This document shows, piece by piece, positions 60,501 through 64,000 of a stretch of 64,000 bases of DNA (its first letter is position 1; the number at the start of each line of letters is the position of its first letter). Position numbers and translations under genes: made by a program. Source of the DNA: Xestospongia bergquistia (lineage: Eukaryota; Porifera; Demospongiae; Haplosclerida; Petrosiidae). The notes under the pieces were generated by a model that ran no database searches, was not told the DNA's origin, and was given only the letters and a program-made list of their open reading frames with translations. The DNA is taken from positions 7,466,501 through 7,530,500 of the forward strand of contig OZ014413.1 in assembly GCA_963965975.1 (NCBI GenBank), given 5' to 3'.

Positions 60501-63500
60501 CACGTGGTGGTCCTGTTAATATACATTTAACAACTCGTAAATATGCCACTCCAGTACTTTTCATTGCTAGTTGAAACTTCTTATAAAAGTTGATAATAAC
60601 TTGTACATGTTTGTCTTCATAGTCACTTAATGAAAACAGCACATCTGTATCAAAGTCAGGGTGATTTAAAAGATACTCCATTACTTCAATGGAGCTATGT
60701 TTACAAGCATAGTGTAATGGAGTGTAGTCATTTTTCCCCTTTGCATTAATATCACAACATGATTTCTCCACAAGATACCTGACAATATCAGTATTGCCAA
60801 AACAAGATGCTACATGAAGTGGTCGATCGTGGTCATCATTCTGTACTTCCACATCACAGTTTATTTGAGCAATTAAGAATACAACACATGCTAAATTGTT
60901 AGAAGCACATGCACAATGTAATAATGTGTAACCACCATGACCTTTAGTATTAATATCATAGTCACCTCTTGTAAATAAAGACTTGACATTTTCAGCATTA
61001 CCATAAAGAGCAGCCAAAAGAGGCAGCTGATTATTATGTTTACTTTCATCATCAATGTTAGAATTAGTTTGAGTTGTAACAACATTGATAATTTTAATGA
61101 AGTTAATTAGATCATTTCTGCTTCTTTTTCTCCTAGCAATCTCTTGAATTATATGTTTGCAAATACAAAAATTCCAAGTATTAAAACACAATTGAAGTGG
61201 ACTATTAAAATTAGCATCTTTAGCTTCCAAATTACATTGTGGTTGAGTTGATATTAATTTTACTATATCATAGCTATTTCTTTCACAAGAATAATGTAGA
61301 CAAGTCTTTTTGTTTTCACCCCTAGCATTAATGTCACAACCTGCTATTTTGATTAGATAACTCACTAACTCTACACTGCCAGAAAATAAACATGCTATAT
61401 GAAGTGGTCTGTTACTATTTTTATCTTCAGCTTCAAGATCACATTTAATTTCAGTAACAAGAAATTTCACAACTTCCAAATGATTCTTCTCACAAGCCAT
61501 GTGAAGAATTGTGCGACCTTGGAGTCCCATAGCATTAATGTCACAACCTGCTATTTTGATTAGATAACTCAATAACTCTACACTGCCAGAAAATAAACAT
61601 GCTCTATGAAGTGGTCTGTTACTATTTTTATCTTCAGATTCAAGATCACATTTAATTTCTGTAACAAGAAATTTCACAACTTCCAAATGATTCTTCTCAC
61701 AAGCCATGTGAAGAATTGTGCGACCTTGGAATCCCCTAGCATTAATGTCACAACCTGCTACTTTGATTAGATAACTCACTAAGTCTACACTGCCAGAAAA
61801 TAAACATGCTATATGAAGTGGTCTGTCACTATCTCTATCTTCAGCTTCAACATCACATTTAATTTCAGTAACAAGAAATTTCACAACTTCCAAATGATTC
61901 TTCTCACAAGCGCTGTGAAGAATTGTGCGACCTTGGAATCCCCTAGCATTAATGTCACAATTTGCTTTGATTAGATAACTCACTAACTCTACACTGCCAG
62001 AAAATAAACATGCTATATGAAGTGGTCTGTTACTATTTTTATCTTCAGCTTCAAGATCACATTTAATTTCAGTAACAAGAAATTTCACAACTTCCAAATG
62101 ATTCTTCTCACAAGCCCTGTGAAGAATTGTGCAACCTTGGAATCCCCTAGCATTAATGTCACAACCTGCTATTTTGATTAGATAACTCAATAACTCTACA
62201 CTGCCAGAAAATGCACATGCTATATGAAGTGGTCTGTTACTATTTTTATCTTCAGATTCAAGATCACATTTAATTTCAGCAACAAGAAATTTCACAACTT
62301 CCAAATGATTCTTCTCACAAGCCCTGTGAAGAATTGTGCGACCTTGGAATCCCCTAGCATTAATGTCACAACCTGCTACTTTGATTAGATAACTCACTAA
62401 CTCTACACTGCCAGAAAATAAACATGCTATATGAAGTGATCTGTCACTATCTTTATCTTCAGCTTCAAGATCACATTTAATTTCTGTAACAAGAAATTTC
62501 ACAACTTCCAAATGATTCTTCTCACAAGCGCTGTGAAGAATTGTGCAACCTTGGAATCCCCTAGCATTAATGTCACAATTTGCTACTTTGATTAGATAAC
62601 TCACTAACTCTACACTGCCAGAAAATAAACATGCTATATGAAGTGGTCTGTTACTATTTTTATCTTCAGCTTCAAGATCACATTTAATTTCAGTAACAAG
62701 AAATTTCACAACTACCAAATGATTCTTCTCACAAGCCATGTGAAGAATTGTGCGACCTTGGAGTCCCCTAGCATTAATGTCACAACCTGCTACTTTGATT
62801 AGATAACTCACTAACTCTACACTGCCAGAACATGCACATGCTATATGAAGTGGTCTGTCACTATTTTTATCTTCAGCTTCAAGATCACATTTAATTTCAG
62901 TAACAAGAAATTTCACAACTTCCAAATGATTCTTCTCACAAGCCCTGTGAAGAATTGTGCGACCTTGGAATCCCCTAGCATTAATGTCACAATTTGCTAC
63001 TTTGATTAGATAACTCACTAACTCTACACTGCCAGAAAATAAACATGCTATATGAAGTGATCTGTCACTATCTTTATCTTCAGCTTCAAGATCACATTTA
63101 ATTTCTGTAACAAGAAATTTCACAACTTCCAAATGATTCTTCTCACAAGCCATGTGAAGAATTGTGCGACCTTGGAATCCCCTAGCATTAATGTCACAAT
63201 TTGCTACTTTGATTAGATAACTCACTAACTCTACACTGCCAGAAAATAAACATGCTATATGAAGTGGTCTGTTACTATTTTTATCTTCAGCTTCAAGATC
63301 ACATTTAATTTCAGTAACAAGAAATTTCACAACTTCCAAATGATTCTTCTCACAAGCCATGTGAAGAATTGTGCGACCTTGGAGTCCCATAGCATTAATG
63401 TCACAACCTGCTATTTTGATTAGATAACTCAATAACTCTACACTGCCAGAAAATAAACATGCTCTATGAAGTGGTCTGTTACTATTTTTATCTTCAGATT

Positions 63501-63903
63501 CAAGATCACATTTAATTTCTGTAACAAGAAATTTCACAACTTCCAAATGATTCTTCTCACAAGCCATGTGAAGAATTGTGCGACCTTGGAATCCCCTAGC
63601 ATTAATGTCACAACCTGCTACTTTGATTAGATAACTCACTAACTCTACACTGCCAGAAAATGTACATGCTATATGAAGTGGTCTGTTACTATTTTTATCT
63701 TCAGCTTCAAGATCACATTTAATTTCAGTAACAAGAAATTTCACAACTTCCAAATGATTCTTCTCACAAGCCTTGTGAAGAATTGTGCAACCTTGATTGT
63801 CACGTATCAAAGGAGAAACTCCTAGTTTAATAAGTCCCTTAACAATCTTTAGATCACCTCTAGTACAGGCACTAAATAGCTGGGTCACTAGGTATGACTC
63901 CAT
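56509..63903 (-). CDS. Locus D: ankyrin - Roc - COR - death domain protein with modular tail
   Basis: Paralogue of locus A without its first death domain. Exons (minus): 58414-63903, 58327-58366, 57642-58055, 57375-57596, 57103-57324, 56836-57057, 56570-56791, 56509-56519. All are GT/AG, sum to 6843 nt and give 2280 residues. The start MESYLVTQLF at 63903 has an in-frame stop two codons upstream. Order: ankyrin array (about 1-1110) with 12 almost identical 68-residue double units, Roc GTPase with GPPRAGKST (about 1133), DTGGQPEF (about 1338) and THRD (about 1433), COR (about 1470-1825) with FPCTICQS, death domain (about 1850-1945) with WFDIGEALGV, then four tail modules. The P-loop has Arg where locus A has Gly, which still fits GxxxxGKS. 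The stop falls in the fifth tail exon. The 45-bp intron 57597-57641 is open in frame and could be retained. Role inferred as scaffold/GTPase of death-domain signalling. Confidence 0.88.
61330..63790 (-). repeat. Twelve near-identical 204-bp ankyrin double units in locus D
   Basis: Each 68-residue unit reads ILHxACEKNHLEVVKFLVTE, IKCDLEAEDKNSNRPLHIAC then FSGSVELVSYLIKVAGCDIN. Variation is limited to a few positions (M/R/S/K after ILH, GF or GL, VAG/VAN/IAG). One unit (near 61960) lacks a codon. A two-unit block with the rare variants LHRACLF, LLSYLIKIAG and AMGLQG occurs twice, near 63350-63600 and 61490-61740, with almost identical DNA. Confidence 0.93.
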
Positions 63904-64000
63904 ATCTCAATAATAGTTAGCTATAAAAAGTACACAGTATTGTATATTTAGTATTATATATAAACATTTTAATAAAAGCAAAGTGTAGAACACAATCAAG
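63904..64000. promoter_or_regulatory. 5' flank of locus D, shared with loci B and C
   Basis: Close homologue of the sequence upstream of locus C (40526 on) and of locus B (34672 on), continuing to the window edge. It presumably contains the start of the promoter shared by the MESYLV-type genes. TTTTTATAGCTAACTATTAT lies upstream of the ATG on the minus strand. Confidence 0.6.

Noticed and set aside
1-64000. CRISPR arrays, operons, ribosome binding sites, prokaryotic origin
   Set aside because: Spliced genes with metazoan domains throughout; the tandem repeats have no spacer structure.

Overview
The window reads as animal nuclear DNA from a compact, AT-rich, intron-rich genome. The best guess is a demosponge of the Amphimedon type. 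The reasons are very short introns (many of 44-70 bp), metazoan-specific proteins (an AS160-type RabGAP with two PTB domains, calpain-15, a MYCBP2 fragment, death domains) and an expansion of ankyrin/Roc-COR/death-domain genes. The species call is inference. Every gene model was built by hand from open frames joined at GT/AG sites with phase checking.

1-19 kb is ordinary housekeeping sequence. The 5' half of a calpain-15 gene runs left off the window (minus strand, 839-3471). It sits head-to-head, 143 bp apart, with a complete 19-exon TBC1D1/TBC1D4 (AS160) RabGAP gene (plus strand, 3615-18527, 1448 residues predicted). The introns are full of microsatellites, and several acceptors use expanded CT runs as the polypyrimidine tract. 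A short basic ORF of unknown function lies at 19336-19539.

21.5-64 kb is a minus-strand cluster of related loci. Locus A (21523-31983) is intact: death domain, helical region, long ankyrin array, Roc GTPase, COR, a second death domain, then a tail of tandemly duplicated phase-1 exons. Locus D (56509-63903) has the same plan without the first death domain. It has 12 almost identical 68-residue ankyrin double units and near-identical 222-bp tail exons. Between them lie two broken 5' ends of D-type genes (B, 33515-34671; C, 39962-40525) and a broken 3' end (53.1-56.3 kb). This looks like birth-and-death evolution of a receptor-like or signalling family of the ANK-Roc-COR-DD (DAPK-like, kinase-less) kind. 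A role in innate immunity or cell death is inference.

Foreign and decayed material fills the gaps in the cluster. There is a MYCBP2 (PHR ubiquitin ligase) C-terminal pseudogene fused inside an exon to locus B. A 2.2-kb insert carries pogo-like and hAT-like transposase remnants. There is a ZFAND2-type AN1 zinc-finger pseudogene. A complete 1,077-bp Mutator-like element has inverted terminal repeats, a 9-bp target duplication and a decayed AT-hook/PHD-finger gene. Several minisatellites and a GC-rich hairpin are also present.

The most interesting material is the cluster itself. Modular exons, homogenised ankyrin units and pseudogene debris suggest that both the ligand-sensing (ankyrin) and tail parts change rapidly while the Roc-COR-DD core stays constant.
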